A stretch of DNA of 64,000 bases from UBA1738 sp045538755 (GCA_045538755.1 JAZQEC010000038.1:54832-118831); one strand, 5' to 3'. Numbered from the stretch's first letter, positions 24,621 through 33,639 are shown. Numbers and translations are program-made. Notes: generated from the letters alone by a model not told the origin.

Positions 24621-26399
24621 TTATTTGTTTAGATTTTCTTCAAGCTTTGCAAGTTCTTCTGAAATTTCTTTTGGTAGTCTATCTCCGAATTGCGCAAAAT
24701 ATTCCTTCTGGTTAGCAACGTCTTCAAGCCAGATATTCTTGTCAACTGTCAAAAGATCCTTTAATGTATCAGCATCAATGTCGAGGTCTGTGATATCGAT
24801 ATCTTCAGGCTTAGGCATATAACCAATTTCGCTGTCAATAGCATCAGCCTTACCGCTGCATCTATCTAAAATCCAGAGAAGAACTCTCATATTGTCGCCA
24901 AATCCAGGCCACATGAAGTTTCCTTCATCATCTTGTCTAAACCAGTTAACATGGAAAATCTTCGGAGCTTTTTCAGGGTCCATCTTCTTGCCCATTTCAA
25001 GCCAGTGACCGAAATAGTCAGCCATATTGTAGCCAACGAATGGCTTCATAGCCATTGGGTCACGTCTTACAACACCTACTGCACCAGCAGCTGCAGCTGT
25101 TGTTTCAGAAGCCATTGTAGCACCAACGAATACACCATGCTGCCAATCTCTTGCCTGATATACAAGCGGAGCACATTTTGCACGTCTGCCGCCAAATACG
25201 ATTGCATCAATCGGTACTCCCTGTGGATTTTCAAATTCTTTAGAAATACATGGACAATTTACTGCCGGAGCTGTAAATCTTGAGTTTGGATGAGCAAGCT
25301 TATTGCCTTCTGCAACAAATTCAGGTCCGTTAACCTCAGTGCCCTTCCACTCTGTTGCATTAACTGGCGGATTTTTATCAAGACCTTCCCACCAAACTGT
25401 CATATCATCATTATTGATAGCAACATTTGTAAAGATTGTATTTTTCTTTGTAGCAGCAAGTGCGTTGAAGTTTGTCTTTTCAGATGTTCCAGGTGCAACA
25501 CCAAAGAAGCCTGCTTCAGGGTTAATAGCATAAAGTCTGCCATCAGGTCCGATTCTAAGCCATGAAATATCATCGCCTACTGTCCAAACCTTATATCCTT
25601 TTTCCTTTAAATATTCCGGTGGAATAAGCATTGCAAGGTTAGTCTTACCGCAAGCTGATGGGAATGCGGCACAAATATAACGGACCTCGCCCTGTGGATT
25701 TTCAAGACCTAGAATAAGCATATGTTCTGCCATCCAGCCCTCTTTCATACCAAGGTATGATGCAATACGGAGCGCAAAACACTTTTTACCTAAAAGTACA
25801 TTACCGCCGTAAGCTGAGTTGATTGACCAGATTGTAGAATCCTGCGGGAACTGAACAATGTATCTTTCTTCAGGATTAACATCCTTTTTAGCGTGCAGGC
25901 ACTTTACAAAATCAGCACTGTCGCCAAGCTGTTTGATAACTTCTTTTCCAACTCTTGTCATAATAGCCATGTTGAGTACAACATAGATACTATCTGTAAG
26001 TTCAATACCAATCTTTGAAAATGGTGAACCGACAGGGCCCATTGAATAAGGAATAACATACATTGTTCTTCCTTCCATTGAGCCTTCATAAAGAGCCTTT
26101 AGCTTTGCATACATTTTTTCCGGCTCCATCCAGTTATTTATAGGACCAGCCTCTTCCTCTGTAGGAGTACAGATAAAAGTTCTGTCCTCAACACGTGCAA
26201 CGTCATTTTCGGCGGTTCTGTGATAGTAGCAGCCAGGGAGCTTTTCCTGATTAAGCTTAATCATTTCTCCTGTTGAAACAGCTTCTTCGCGAAGAGCCTC
26301 AAGTTGCTCTTCACTACCATCAATCCACACGATTTGAGACGGTCTGCACATAGCAATCATTTCGTCCATCCATGTTTTTACAGCATTATTTGTTGTCAT
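24621..26399 (-). CDS. pckG: Phosphoenolpyruvate carboxykinase (GTP)
   Basis: A 592-residue GTP-type PEPCK. The phosphate loop and reactive cysteine lie in PSACGKTN (~247-254), with the second kinase motif in VGDDISW and the active-site VQFPQDSTIWSINSAYGGN. GTP-type enzymes are near 600 residues, and the sequence does not resemble the ATP type. In anaerobic gut bacteria it often runs from PEP to oxaloacetate, fixing CO2 toward fumarate or aspartate, but the direction is not visible here. AAGGAGGAATT precedes the ATG. It is monocistronic, with its own terminator. Confidence 0.96.
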   Translation of the reverse strand: MTTNNAVKTWMDEMIAMCRPSQIVWIDGSEEQLEALREEAVSTGEMIKLNQEKLPGCYYHRTAENDVARVEDRTFICTPTEEEAGPINNWMEPEKMYAKLKALYEGSMEGRTMYVIPYSMGPVGSPFSKIGIELTDSIYVVLNMAIMTRVGKEVIKQLGDSADFVKCLHAKKDVNPEERYIVQFPQDSTIWSINSAYGGNVLLGKKCFALRIASYLGMKEGWMAEHMLILGLENPQGEVRYICAAFPSACGKTNLAMLIPPEYLKEKGYKVWTVGDDISWLRIGPDGRLYAINPEAGFFGVAPGTSEKTNFNALAATKKNTIFTNVAINNDDMTVWWEGLDKNPPVNATEWKGTEVNGPEFVAEGNKLAHPNSRFTAPAVNCPCISKEFENPQGVPIDAIVFGGRRAKCAPLVYQARDWQHGVFVGATMASETTAAAAGAVGVVRRDPMAMKPFVGYNMADYFGHWLEMGKKMDPEKAPKIFHVNWFRQDDEGNFMWPGFGDNMRVLLWILDRCSGKADAIDSEIGYMPKPEDIDITDLDIDADTLKDLLTVDKNIWLEDVANQKEYFAQFGDRLPKEISEELAKLEENLNK

Positions 26400-26677
26400 G
26401 GTAAATTCCTCCTTCTTAATTTAGAATATGATAACATATCTGTCAAAATTGTAACAAAGTTATTATCCAATATTCTTTGCCATTTTAGACATTATAACAC
26501 AAAAATGTCAATATGTGAAGAGTTTTTTTCTTTTATTCACAAATTTCTTACAATTTAACAAAAGCACACTCTTTCAAACATAACTTTCTGCCATAATGCA
26601 TAAAAAGTAATACATGTAAAAATTTCTTTTTAAAATAATCATTGATTTTCCTTCATATATATTTTTTCATAAAATGC
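26400..26677 (-). other. AT-rich region upstream of pckG, no gene seen
   Basis: This gap must hold the pckG promoter. On the minus strand TTGACA (near 26435) and TATCAT are both present but at poor mutual spacing, so I do not assign the promoter boxes. No reading frame with a ribosome binding site is seen. Confidence 0.4.
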
Positions 26678-26706
26678 TTGACAAAAAGTCTTTTCTTTGT
26701 TATAAT
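26678..26706 (+). promoter_or_regulatory. Consensus promoter of tRNA-Glu
   Basis: TTGACA at 26678-26683 and TATAAT at 26701-26706 with exactly 17 bp between them: a perfect sigma-A consensus, as expected for a stable RNA gene. Confidence 0.9.
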
Positions 26707-26719
26707 ATTAGAGTTGTAT

Positions 26720-26794
26720 GGCTCGTTGGTCAAGCGGTTAAGACTCCGCCCTCTCACGGCGGCGACAAGGGTTCGATTCCCTTACGAGTCACCA
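26720..26794 (+). tRNA. tRNA-Glu (anticodon CTC)
   Basis: A 75-nt cloverleaf with encoded CCA. The acceptor stem is GGCTCGT with ACGAGTC, the anticodon arm CCGCC-CTCTCAC-GGCGG puts CTC at 34-36, and the T arm is GGG-TTCGATT-CCC. Anticodon CTC reads GAG (Glu). It is a single gene with its own promoter and terminator. Confidence 0.93.
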
Positions 26795-26797
26795 AGC

Positions 26798-26837
26798 AAA
26801 ATGGCTTAAAACCTAGGTTTTAGGTCATTTTTTTATT
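26798..26837 (+). terminator. Terminator of tRNA-Glu
   Basis: Stem AAATG-x-CTTAAAACC / GGTTTTAGG-x-CATTT followed by a seven-T run, starting four bases after the CCA end. Confidence 0.8.
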
Positions 26838-26889
26838 TTTCAAAAACCTTTAAAAATCGATTTTAACCGATTTTTGACTGATTTTTATT

Positions 26890-27012
26890 TTAGGAAATCA
26901 TAGGCATTCTGTTCTCTTTTATATACTCATTAAGTTTATCTGCACTAATTATTTTTGCTCCTTTGCTAATATGCGTGTATATATCCCGCGTTTTTAATAT
27001 CAAAAAAATTTT
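26890..27012 (-). pseudogene. Possible C-terminal remnant of a tyrosine recombinase
   Basis: A short open stretch on the minus strand ends in TAA and reads DIYTHISKGAKIISADKLNEY and on. This looks like the region after the catalytic Tyr of integrases (xxYTHIS...ADKLNE). There is no start codon or upstream domain; the frame meets a TAG just beyond 27012. It lies about 95 bp from the 3' end of tRNA-Glu, the usual attachment place for integrating elements, so it may be an excision scar. The similarity is short and the call is tentative. Confidence 0.4.
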
Positions 27013-27080
27013 AATTTCCTATTTTAATATAACATTCTTTATGATATACTATATACATAATTTTACAATTGAGGTATATT

Positions 27081-28802
27081 ATGAAAAAATTACTCAAACA
27101 TTTAATCAGTTATAAAAAAGAAATTATTTTAGGTCCGCTTTTTAAGCTTTTAGAGGCAGTTTTCGAGCTTTTTGTTCCTTTGGTTATTGCAGCAATAATT
27201 GATAAAGGTATTACTCTTGGTGATAAACCTTTTGTACTTAAAATGTGCGCTGTTTTAGCACTTTTAGCAGTTATCGGGCTTGCGAGTGCTTTAACCGCAC
27301 AATATTTTGCAGCCAAAGCTTCTGTTGGATTTGCGGCAAAAATCAGGCACTCACTATTTTCTCATATTCAATCTCTTTCCTATACAGAACTTGATGAAAT
27401 TGGAATCTCAACTCTTATCACACGTATGACAAGCGATATTAATCAGGTGCAGACAGGTACAAATCTTACGCTGCGTCTCCTTTTGCGTTCACCTTTTGTT
27501 GTGTTCGGAGCAATGATTATGGCTTTTACTGTTGATTTTAAGTCTGCTTTAATTTTTGCGGCGGTTATTCCCTTACTTGCACTTGTTGTTTTCTTTATAA
27601 TGCTTATTTCCATACCGCTTTATAAAAAAGTACAAATGTACCTTGACGGCATCCTTTGCATCACACGTGAAAATCTTACCGGAAGCCGAGTTATACGTGC
27701 CTTTTGTAAAGAGGAAGATGAAATATTAAAATTTACTAAAAAAAACAATAATTTAACAAGCACGCAAAAATTTGTTGGCCGTATTTCTTCCTTAATGAAT
27801 CCTCTTACTTTTGCAATTATAAATTTTGCCATCATTATTCTGATTTACACAGGCGCAATACGTGTCAATTACGGAATTTTAACTCAAGGAGCGGTTGTTG
27901 CACTTTACAATTATATGTCACAAATTTTAATAGAGCTCATTAAGCTTGCAAATCTTATTATTAATATTACGAAATCAATTTCCTGCGGAAATAGAATTCA
28001 AGCAGTTTTTGAAATAAACTCTTCAATTTCAAATAAGAATTCAAGTAAGATAGTATCCTCAAATACTTCGGTCGAATTTAAAAATGTAAGCCTTAAATAC
28101 AAAAATGCAAGTGAGAATTCCCTTACAAACATAAGTTTTTCAGCACAAAAAGGCGAAACGATAGGAATAATTGGCGGTACAGGCTCCGGCAAAACTTCAC
28201 TTATAAATCTTATTCCAAGATTTTACGACGCAAGTGAAGGCGACGTTTTTGTAAATGGAAAAAATGTAAAGGATATCTCCACAGAAGAGCTGCGAAAAAG
28301 CATTGCCATAGTTCCGCAAAAAGCTGTACTTTTTAAAGGGACAATCAGGGATAATATGCTTTGGGGAAATGAGTCGGCAACTGATGAGGAGATTAATGAA
28401 GCAATATCACTTGCACAGGCGTCCGACATTATCGCCAAAAAAGAAGCAGGTCTTGATTCACTTATAGAACAAGGCGGCAAAAATCTTTCAGGCGGACAGC
28501 GCCAGAGACTGACTATCGCGCGCGCACTGGTCAAAAAAGCAAATATATTGATTTTGGACGACAGTGCTTCAGCTCTTGATTTTGCAACTGATGCAGCGCT
28601 TCGCAAGGCTATAAAAAATATCCATTCTTCACCTATTGTCTTTATAGTTTCGCAACGTGCTTCTTCAATAATGCACGCAGATAAAATACTTGTTTTAGAT
28701 GATGGAATGCTCTGCGGAATCGGCACACACGCCGAGCTTTTAAAGAATTGTGAAGTGTACCGAGAAATATACGACTCACAATTTAAGTCGGAGGAGGGTT
28801 AA
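27081..28802 (+). CDS. ABC exporter half 1 (degenerate-site subunit of a heterodimer)
   Basis: A 573-residue membrane-ATPase fusion: about six membrane segments in residues 15-300, then an ATPase domain with GGTGSGKTS (Walker A), a canonical LSGGQRQR signature, and Walker B ILILDDSAS. In Walker B the catalytic Glu is replaced by Asp. That pattern marks the degenerate half of heterodimeric multidrug exporters of the BmrC/TM287 type. I start at the ATG 27081 behind GAGG. The -10 TATACT lies at 27045-27050. The partner begins one base after its stop codon. Substrate unknown. Confidence 0.9.
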   Translation: MKKLLKHLISYKKEIILGPLFKLLEAVFELFVPLVIAAIIDKGITLGDKPFVLKMCAVLALLAVIGLASALTAQYFAAKASVGFAAKIRHSLFSHIQSLSYTELDEIGISTLITRMTSDINQVQTGTNLTLRLLLRSPFVVFGAMIMAFTVDFKSALIFAAVIPLLALVVFFIMLISIPLYKKVQMYLDGILCITRENLTGSRVIRAFCKEEDEILKFTKKNNNLTSTQKFVGRISSLMNPLTFAIINFAIIILIYTGAIRVNYGILTQGAVVALYNYMSQILIELIKLANLIINITKSISCGNRIQAVFEINSSISNKNSSKIVSSNTSVEFKNVSLKYKNASENSLTNISFSAQKGETIGIIGGTGSGKTSLINLIPRFYDASEGDVFVNGKNVKDISTEELRKSIAIVPQKAVLFKGTIRDNMLWGNESATDEEINEAISLAQASDIIAKKEAGLDSLIEQGGKNLSGGQRQRLTIARALVKKANILILDDSASALDFATDAALRKAIKNIHSSPIVFIVSQRASSIMHADKILVLDDGMLCGIGTHAELLKNCEVYREIYDSQFKSEEG

Positions 28803-28803
28803 A

Positions 28804-30540
28804 ATGTTAAATTTGCAAAAAAACACTATTACAGAAGTATTTAAATATATAAAAAAATATTCTGTTCTTCTTTCGATTTCTGTCATCCTTGCAACAATTA
28901 CTGTTGCAGCTTCGCTTTATATCCCTGTTTTAATAGGCAAAGCAATAGACTTAATTATTGAGAAAAACCAAGTTGATTTTTTTAGAATCTTTCCTATTTT
29001 AACAAAAGTGGGAATAATCGCAGCAACCACTGCCTTGCTTCAATGGATAATGCACATTATAAATAATCGCATCACTTACAATGTAGTGCGTGACATTCGA
29101 AAAAAAGCATTTGAAAAAATCGAAATTTTGCCGTTTAAATATATTGACTCACACTACTACGGCGAAATAGCCAGCCGTATTATTGCAGATGTCGACCAGT
29201 TTTCTGACGGGCTTTTAATGGGATTTACTCAGCTTTTTACAGGTGTTATCACCATTTTAGGTACACTTATATTTATGTTCAGTATCAATCTCGGAATTAC
29301 ATTTGCAGTTGTTTTTCTTACACCAATTTCACTGTTTGTAGCAAAATTTATTGCCGGCAGAACATATTCAATGTTTAAAAAGCAGTCCGAAGCACGAGGT
29401 GAACAAACTGCATTTATTGATGAAATGCTTAGTAATCAAAAGATTGTTAAAGCTTTTTCATATGAAGATAAAGCTCTTGAAAATTTTGATTTTATGAATA
29501 AAAATCTTGAAAAATATTCTTTGCGGGCAATCTTTTTTTCTTCGATTACAAACCCAACTACAAGATTTATAAACAGTCTTGTATATGCTTCAGTTGCGCT
29601 TTTGGGTGCTTTCTCTGTAATATATGGCAATATAACGGTAGGCGGACTTTCTTGTTTTTTAAGTTATGCAAATCAGTACACAAAACCATTTAATGAAATT
29701 TCAGGCGTTGTTACTGAACTTCAAAATGCACTTGCCTGCGCAGCTCGCATATTTGAGCTTATAAACGAACCTCCTCAAATTGCTGACAAAGATGCAATTC
29801 TTTCTGAAGTAAAAGGAAAAATTAAACTTGAAAATGTTTGCTTTTCATATTCGCCCGAAAAAAAGCTTATAGAAGATTTTAACCTTTCAGTTAAATCAGG
29901 TCAGAAAATTGCAATAGTAGGGCCAACTGGTTGTGGAAAAACAACACTTATTAATCTGTTAATGAGATTTTATGATGTAAACAGCGGCTCTATAAAGATA
30001 GAAGAAAAAGATATCCGTGACGTATCCCGAAAAAGTCTTAGAAAAAGTTATGGTATGGTACTTCAGGAAACATGGATTCAAAGCGGTACAGTTCGTGAAA
30101 ACATTTCAATCGGAAAGCCGGATGCAACTTTTGAAGAAATTGTCGAGGCGGCCAAGGCATCCCATGCGCACAGTTTCATAACGCGTCTTCCAAACGGATA
30201 CGACACGCATATTTCCGAAACAGAAGGCGGGCTTTCTCAGGGGGAAAAACAACTTCTCTGCATTGCTAGAATTATGCTATGTCTTCCGCCGATGCTTATT
30301 TTAGACGAGGCGACATCTTCAATAGATACGAGAACGGAAATGAAAATACAAGATGCATTTTCAAAGCTTATGAAAGGCAGAACAAGTTTTATTGTAGCAC
30401 ATAGACTTTCCACTATAAAGGATGCTGATGTGATTTTGGTTATGAATGACGGTAATGTTATTGAACAAGGAAATCACAAAGAACTTCTTTTTAAAAAGGG
30501 ATTTTATTATATGCTATATAATAGTCAATTTGCTGAATAA
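28804..30540 (+). CDS. ABC exporter half 2 (catalytic-site subunit of a heterodimer)
   Basis: A 578-residue partner of the preceding gene: six membrane segments in residues ~15-310, then an ATPase domain with GPTGCGKTT, Walker B MLILDEATSS with the catalytic Glu intact, but a divergent signature LSQGEKQ. Combined with the LSGGQ of half 1 this gives one intact and one degenerate ATP site, as in BmrCD-type pumps. The ATG at 28804 follows GGAGGAGGG by 6 nt; a longer frame starts inside the first gene. Expected in the cytoplasmic membrane, exporting a lipid, drug or peptide. Confidence 0.92.
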   Translation: MLNLQKNTITEVFKYIKKYSVLLSISVILATITVAASLYIPVLIGKAIDLIIEKNQVDFFRIFPILTKVGIIAATTALLQWIMHIINNRITYNVVRDIRKKAFEKIEILPFKYIDSHYYGEIASRIIADVDQFSDGLLMGFTQLFTGVITILGTLIFMFSINLGITFAVVFLTPISLFVAKFIAGRTYSMFKKQSEARGEQTAFIDEMLSNQKIVKAFSYEDKALENFDFMNKNLEKYSLRAIFFSSITNPTTRFINSLVYASVALLGAFSVIYGNITVGGLSCFLSYANQYTKPFNEISGVVTELQNALACAARIFELINEPPQIADKDAILSEVKGKIKLENVCFSYSPEKKLIEDFNLSVKSGQKIAIVGPTGCGKTTLINLLMRFYDVNSGSIKIEEKDIRDVSRKSLRKSYGMVLQETWIQSGTVRENISIGKPDATFEEIVEAAKASHAHSFITRLPNGYDTHISETEGGLSQGEKQLLCIARIMLCLPPMLILDEATSSIDTRTEMKIQDAFSKLMKGRTSFIVAHRLSTIKDADVILVMNDGNVIEQGNHKELLFKKGFYYMLYNSQFAE

Positions 30541-30553
30541 ATGAATTTTACTG

Positions 30554-30582
30554 TTGTAATTTGAAAGAAAAAGCTATATAAT
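30554..30582 (+). promoter_or_regulatory. Promoter of rubredoxin
   Basis: TTGTAA at 30554-30559 and TATAAT at 30577-30582, spacer 17 bp. Confidence 0.6.
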
Positions 30583-30643
30583 AAACATAATGAATATATT
30601 ATTCATATACACAAATAATATAAAAAACAGGAGGTATTATCTT

Positions 30644-30802
30644 ATGAAAAAGTATGTATGCAATGCTTGTGGATGGGTTTACGACGAAGAACTCGGCGCT
30701 CCGGAACACGGAATTGCTCCAGGAACAAAATTCGAAGACTTGCCTGATGATTTTGAATGCCCACTTTGTGGCGTAGGCAAAGATATGTTCTCAGAAGAAT
30801 AA
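30644..30802 (+). CDS. rub: Rubredoxin
   Basis: A 52-residue redox protein with CNACGW and CPLCGVGKD holding one FeS4 iron, at the normal family length. The ATG at 30644 follows AGGAGG; the earlier in-frame ATG at 30590 would add 18 unlike residues and precedes the ribosome binding site. It is the likely electron donor to the rubrerythrin encoded at 23831. Confidence 0.95.
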   Translation: MKKYVCNACGWVYDEELGAPEHGIAPGTKFEDLPDDFECPLCGVGKDMFSEE

Positions 30803-30805
30803 TTT

Positions 30806-30845
30806 AAAATCCCTGTATTAGAAGCAATTCTAATGCAGGGATTTT
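30806..30845. terminator. Bidirectional terminator between rubredoxin and the ZIP gene
   Basis: Long hairpin AAAATCCCTG-TATTAGAA / TTCTAATGCAGGGATTTT with A and T flanks, placed between two convergent genes. Confidence 0.85.
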
Positions 30846-30849
30846 AAGT

Positions 30850-31602
30850 TTATCCTAATAGTACGTCAGTAATTAGCATAATACAAAAACCAACTAAAAG
30901 TGCATAAGTTGCACCTCTTTCGTTTCCGTGTGCGTGTGTTTCGGGTATCATTTCATCGCTTATAACATAAAGCATCGTTCCGCCAGCAAAGCTTAAAGCA
31001 AACGGAAGTATTGCTGATGCCAGGCTTACTGCCGAGTACCCAATTAGTGTTCCAACCACCTCAACAATTCCTGTAAACATAGCAAAAATAAATGTTTTTC
31101 GAGGAGATATTCCGGTTGCAAGCATTGGGCCTATGATAACCATACCTTCCGGAATATTCTGAAGTGCAATACCTCCGGCAATTAAAAGTGCCTGCCCTGA
31201 ATTACCCGAACCAAATCCAACACCAGCGGCAATGCCTTCAGGGAAATTATGAATAGCGATTGCCATAACAAATAATAGCACTTTGCTTAAGTTTGTGTCG
31301 TTGTGAGATTCAATATCGGCTCCTGCCAATTTATGAAGATGCGGCACAAGCTTATCAACAACATTTAGGCAGATTGCACCTACAAATATACCTATAACAG
31401 TTGTTATGATACCGTACTTTCCTCCATATTCCAGTGAAGGAACAACTAATCCTAAAACCGCCGCTGCCAGCATAACACCTGCCGCAAAAGACAGAACAAT
31501 ATCTGAAAATTTATGGGAAATCTTTTTAAATATAAACCCTATTACAGCGCCAATAACTGTTGCTCCACCAACACCTAATGCTGTAAGCAATACAAGTCTC
31601 AT
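30850..31602 (-). CDS. ZIP-family metal transporter
   Basis: A 250-residue membrane protein with about eight hydrophobic segments. The metal-binding helices show AIHNFPEGIAAG (segment 4) and ALQNIPEGMV (segment 5), the ZIP signatures; a hydrophilic loop holds H, D and E residues (HKLAGADIESHND). It probably imports Zn2+, Fe2+ or Mn2+. GGAAGGAG precedes the ATG. It lies 56 nt downstream of ferritin on the same strand with no clear terminator between, so iron storage and metal uptake may be co-transcribed. Confidence 0.9.
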   Translation of the reverse strand: MRLVLLTALGVGGATVIGAVIGFIFKKISHKFSDIVLSFAAGVMLAAAVLGLVVPSLEYGGKYGIITTVIGIFVGAICLNVVDKLVPHLHKLAGADIESHNDTNLSKVLLFVMAIAIHNFPEGIAAGVGFGSGNSGQALLIAGGIALQNIPEGMVIIGPMLATGISPRKTFIFAMFTGIVEVVGTLIGYSAVSLASAILPFALSFAGGTMLYVISDEMIPETHAHGNERGATYALLVGFCIMLITDVLLG

Positions 31603-31658
31603 GAGGCCTTCTCCTTCCTGCTAAGACTAAGTCCGCATAAATAATGAGGACTTAAGAT

Positions 31659-32171
31659 TTACAAAACAAGTGATGGAGCTGTATATATGCGCGCACCAAG
31701 CTCGCTGTTTAACATATACAAGCTTTTAGGATCAGAACCGAATAACTCCATTTTTGAAATGAGGTCATTTGCATTGGTCTCTTCTTCTCCCTGCTCTTTT
31801 ACGAACCAGTCTAAAAACTGCATTGTACGAAAATCTTTAGCATTATAAGCTTCAGCATATATATCGTTTATAAGTGATGTTACATATACTTCATGTTCAA
31901 GGCCAGCTTTTAAAACGCCCATATCGCTGTCAAGTACCTTATCAGGCTTTGCGATAGCTTCTAGTGTCACTTTCTCATTATTATTTTGTAAATAACGATA
32001 GAAAAGCATTGCGTGGTCTCTTTCTTCCTGTGCCTGAATGTAGTACCAGTTTGCAAAACCGTCAAGTCCTCTATCCTCAAAATAATTTGAAAAATCAAGA
32101 TACAGATATGCCGAATATAGCTCTTTATTTATTTGTTGATTTAATAATTCTCTTACTCTTTCATTTAACAT
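31659..32171 (-). CDS. ftn: Ferritin (non-haem iron storage)
   Basis: A 170-residue FtnA-type ferritin. Ferroxidase ligands are visible: Glu in NKELYSAYLY (~17), ERDHAML (~49-53) and Glu in KEQGEEETN near 127. It oxidises Fe2+ and stores it in a 24-mer shell. The C-terminus (GARIYTAPSLVL) is normal. AGGAAGTAAAG precedes the ATG, and a good promoter lies at 32234-32262. Confidence 0.95.
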   Translation of the reverse strand: MLNERVRELLNQQINKELYSAYLYLDFSNYFEDRGLDGFANWYYIQAQEERDHAMLFYRYLQNNNEKVTLEAIAKPDKVLDSDMGVLKAGLEHEVYVTSLINDIYAEAYNAKDFRTMQFLDWFVKEQGEEETNANDLISKMELFGSDPKSLYMLNSELGARIYTAPSLVL

Positions 32172-32233
32172 AACCTTTACTTCCTTTCTGTTTTAAGCAT
32201 TTTAAGTTGTGAATTAATAAGCACCTTTTTTTC

Positions 32234-32262
32234 ATTATATCATAATTAAAGTCTTGTGTAAA
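32234..32262 (-). promoter_or_regulatory. Promoter of ferritin
   Basis: -35 TTTACA at 32257-32262, -10 TATAAT at 32234-32239, spacer 17 bp, minus strand. Confidence 0.65.
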
Positions 32263-32387
32263 GTTATTTATATACTATTTAACTTCATAAGTAAAACTTT
32301 TTCATATCTAACCTTCCCAATATATGTTTATCTCTTGTACTAAATAAAATGCACTTCTTTAACCTGCAAAAAAAAAATACATTCATA

Positions 32388-32415
32388 TTGACAAAATATC
32401 ATTTTATGATATAAT
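32388..32415 (+). promoter_or_regulatory. Promoter of the SGNH gene
   Basis: TTGACA at 32388-32393 and TATAAT at 32410-32415, spacer 16 bp, 35 bp ahead of the ATG. Confidence 0.7.
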
Positions 32416-32450
32416 GTATTTTAATATTACATTTATAGGGAGATGAAATT

Positions 32451-33248
32451 ATGAACATCAAAAATTACATAAAAAACCTTGATGAAAAGCCACTTGATAA
32501 CATAGTTTCAAACGGCGGATTCTGTGGAATCTTCAGAACAATAGCTTGTATCGGCGACAGCTTGTCGTCAGGAGAGTTTGAGTCTTTTGAAATTGGCACA
32601 AGAAAATATCATGACTATTACGATTATTCCTGGGGACAGTTTATTGCAAGAGACACAGGCTCTAAAGTCTACAATTTTTCTGTGGGTGGAATGACTGCAA
32701 TGGTTTATGACGACTTCGCAAGAGAAAAGGGCTTTTGGAATGATGAATACAAGTCTCAGGCATACATCATTGCAATGGGAGTAAATGATATTTCAAGGGT
32801 TGAGTCTGGTGAACTTGAGTTTGGAGATATTTCTGATGTTGATATCAATGATTATGGAAAAAACAAACCCACTTTTGTTGGATACTATGCAAAAATAATT
32901 TCTAAATATAAGCTTATTCAGCCTAAAGCAAAGTTTTTCCTTGTCACTGCACCAATAAGTGATGATGATACAAAAGAAAGGTCCGAATTATATGATAGAC
33001 ATCAGGCGGTACTTTATCAGTTAGCCGAATTATTTGATAACTGCTATGTAATTGACTTAAGGAAATATGCTCCTGTTTATGATGAAGAATTTAGAAATAA
33101 TTTCAAACTCGGTTACCACTTAAATCCTGCAGGATACCGCCTGACTGCCTTAATGATTGAATCATACATAGATTTCATCATAAGAAATAATCCAGAAGAA
33201 TTTAAACAAGTAGGCTTTATAGGAAAAGTACATTGTTTTTCCCAATAA
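32451..33248 (+). CDS. SGNH/GDSL hydrolase family protein, atypical fourth block
   Basis: A 265-residue cytoplasmic protein. The GDSLSSG nucleophile block (Ser37), a Gly block (VGGMTA, Gly80) and GVND (Asn112) fit the SGNH family. In the fourth block His223 is present (GYHLNPAGY), but the Asp three residues before it in typical members is Leu220, so it may use a dyad or another acid. The N-terminal ~30 residues before the nucleophile are longer than usual. GGGAGATG precedes the ATG. Monocistronic; substrate unknown. Confidence 0.82.
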   Translation: MNIKNYIKNLDEKPLDNIVSNGGFCGIFRTIACIGDSLSSGEFESFEIGTRKYHDYYDYSWGQFIARDTGSKVYNFSVGGMTAMVYDDFAREKGFWNDEYKSQAYIIAMGVNDISRVESGELEFGDISDVDINDYGKNKPTFVGYYAKIISKYKLIQPKAKFFLVTAPISDDDTKERSELYDRHQAVLYQLAELFDNCYVIDLRKYAPVYDEEFRNNFKLGYHLNPAGYRLTALMIESYIDFIIRNNPEEFKQVGFIGKVHCFSQ

Positions 33249-33478
33249 CGTACACACTTGTGCCATAAAATGAGATTTTCTCCACACACAGATCTATTGA
33301 CATCAAAATTATTCTCCTCACTGACAATAATGATATTTTCATATCTGAGGTTATATACTTGTCGCTAATATTTTTATTGTCATATAGATGCGTGTACATT
33401 TTGGTACAAGTTCACTATTGCCAAAGCCAATTTAACTGAGCTTGCTCAATTTAGCTCGGCGAGAGACGAATTTAACAT
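33249..33478. other. Intergenic stretch with short repeats, no gene seen
   Basis: No supported gene. At 33437-33448 is the palindrome TGAGC-TT-GCTCA, and AATTTAAC occurs twice in direct orientation (about 33429 and 33469) around it. A 60-codon minus-strand frame here has no ribosome binding site and no recognisable content. Confidence 0.4.
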
Positions 33479-33511
33479 AAAAAAGACAGATTTTAATAAA
33501 ATCTGTCTTTT
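33479..33511. terminator. Bidirectional terminator beside tRNA-Pro
   Basis: AAAAAAGACAGATTTT / AAAATCTGTCTTTTTT with a four-base loop; it can end the tRNA-Pro transcript on the minus strand and the SGNH transcript on the plus strand. Confidence 0.85.
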
Positions 33512-33514
33512 TTA

Positions 33515-33591
33515 TGGTCGGGATGACAGGATTTGAACCTGCGGCCCCTACGTCCCGAACGTAGTGCTCTACCAAACTGAGCCACATCCCG
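33515..33591 (-). tRNA. tRNA-Pro (anticodon CGG)
   Basis: A 77-nt cloverleaf on the minus strand with encoded CCA. The acceptor stem is CGGGATG with CATCCCG, the anticodon arm CTACG-TTCGGGA-CGTAG gives CGG at 34-36, and the T arm is CAGG-TTCAAAT-CCTG. It reads CCG (Pro). Confidence 0.93.
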
Positions 33592-33610
33592 AAATTATCC
33601 AACGAATGAT

Positions 33611-33639
33611 ATTATAGCATACATAGCTTTAAAATTCAA
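33611..33639 (-). promoter_or_regulatory. Promoter of tRNA-Pro
   Basis: -35 TTGAAT at 33634-33639, -10 TATAAT at 33611-33616, spacer 17 bp, minus strand. Confidence 0.7.

Noticed and set aside
33217..33399. 60-codon minus-strand frame after the SGNH gene
   Set aside because: No ribosome binding site, no similarity recognised, and it overlaps the end of a real gene.
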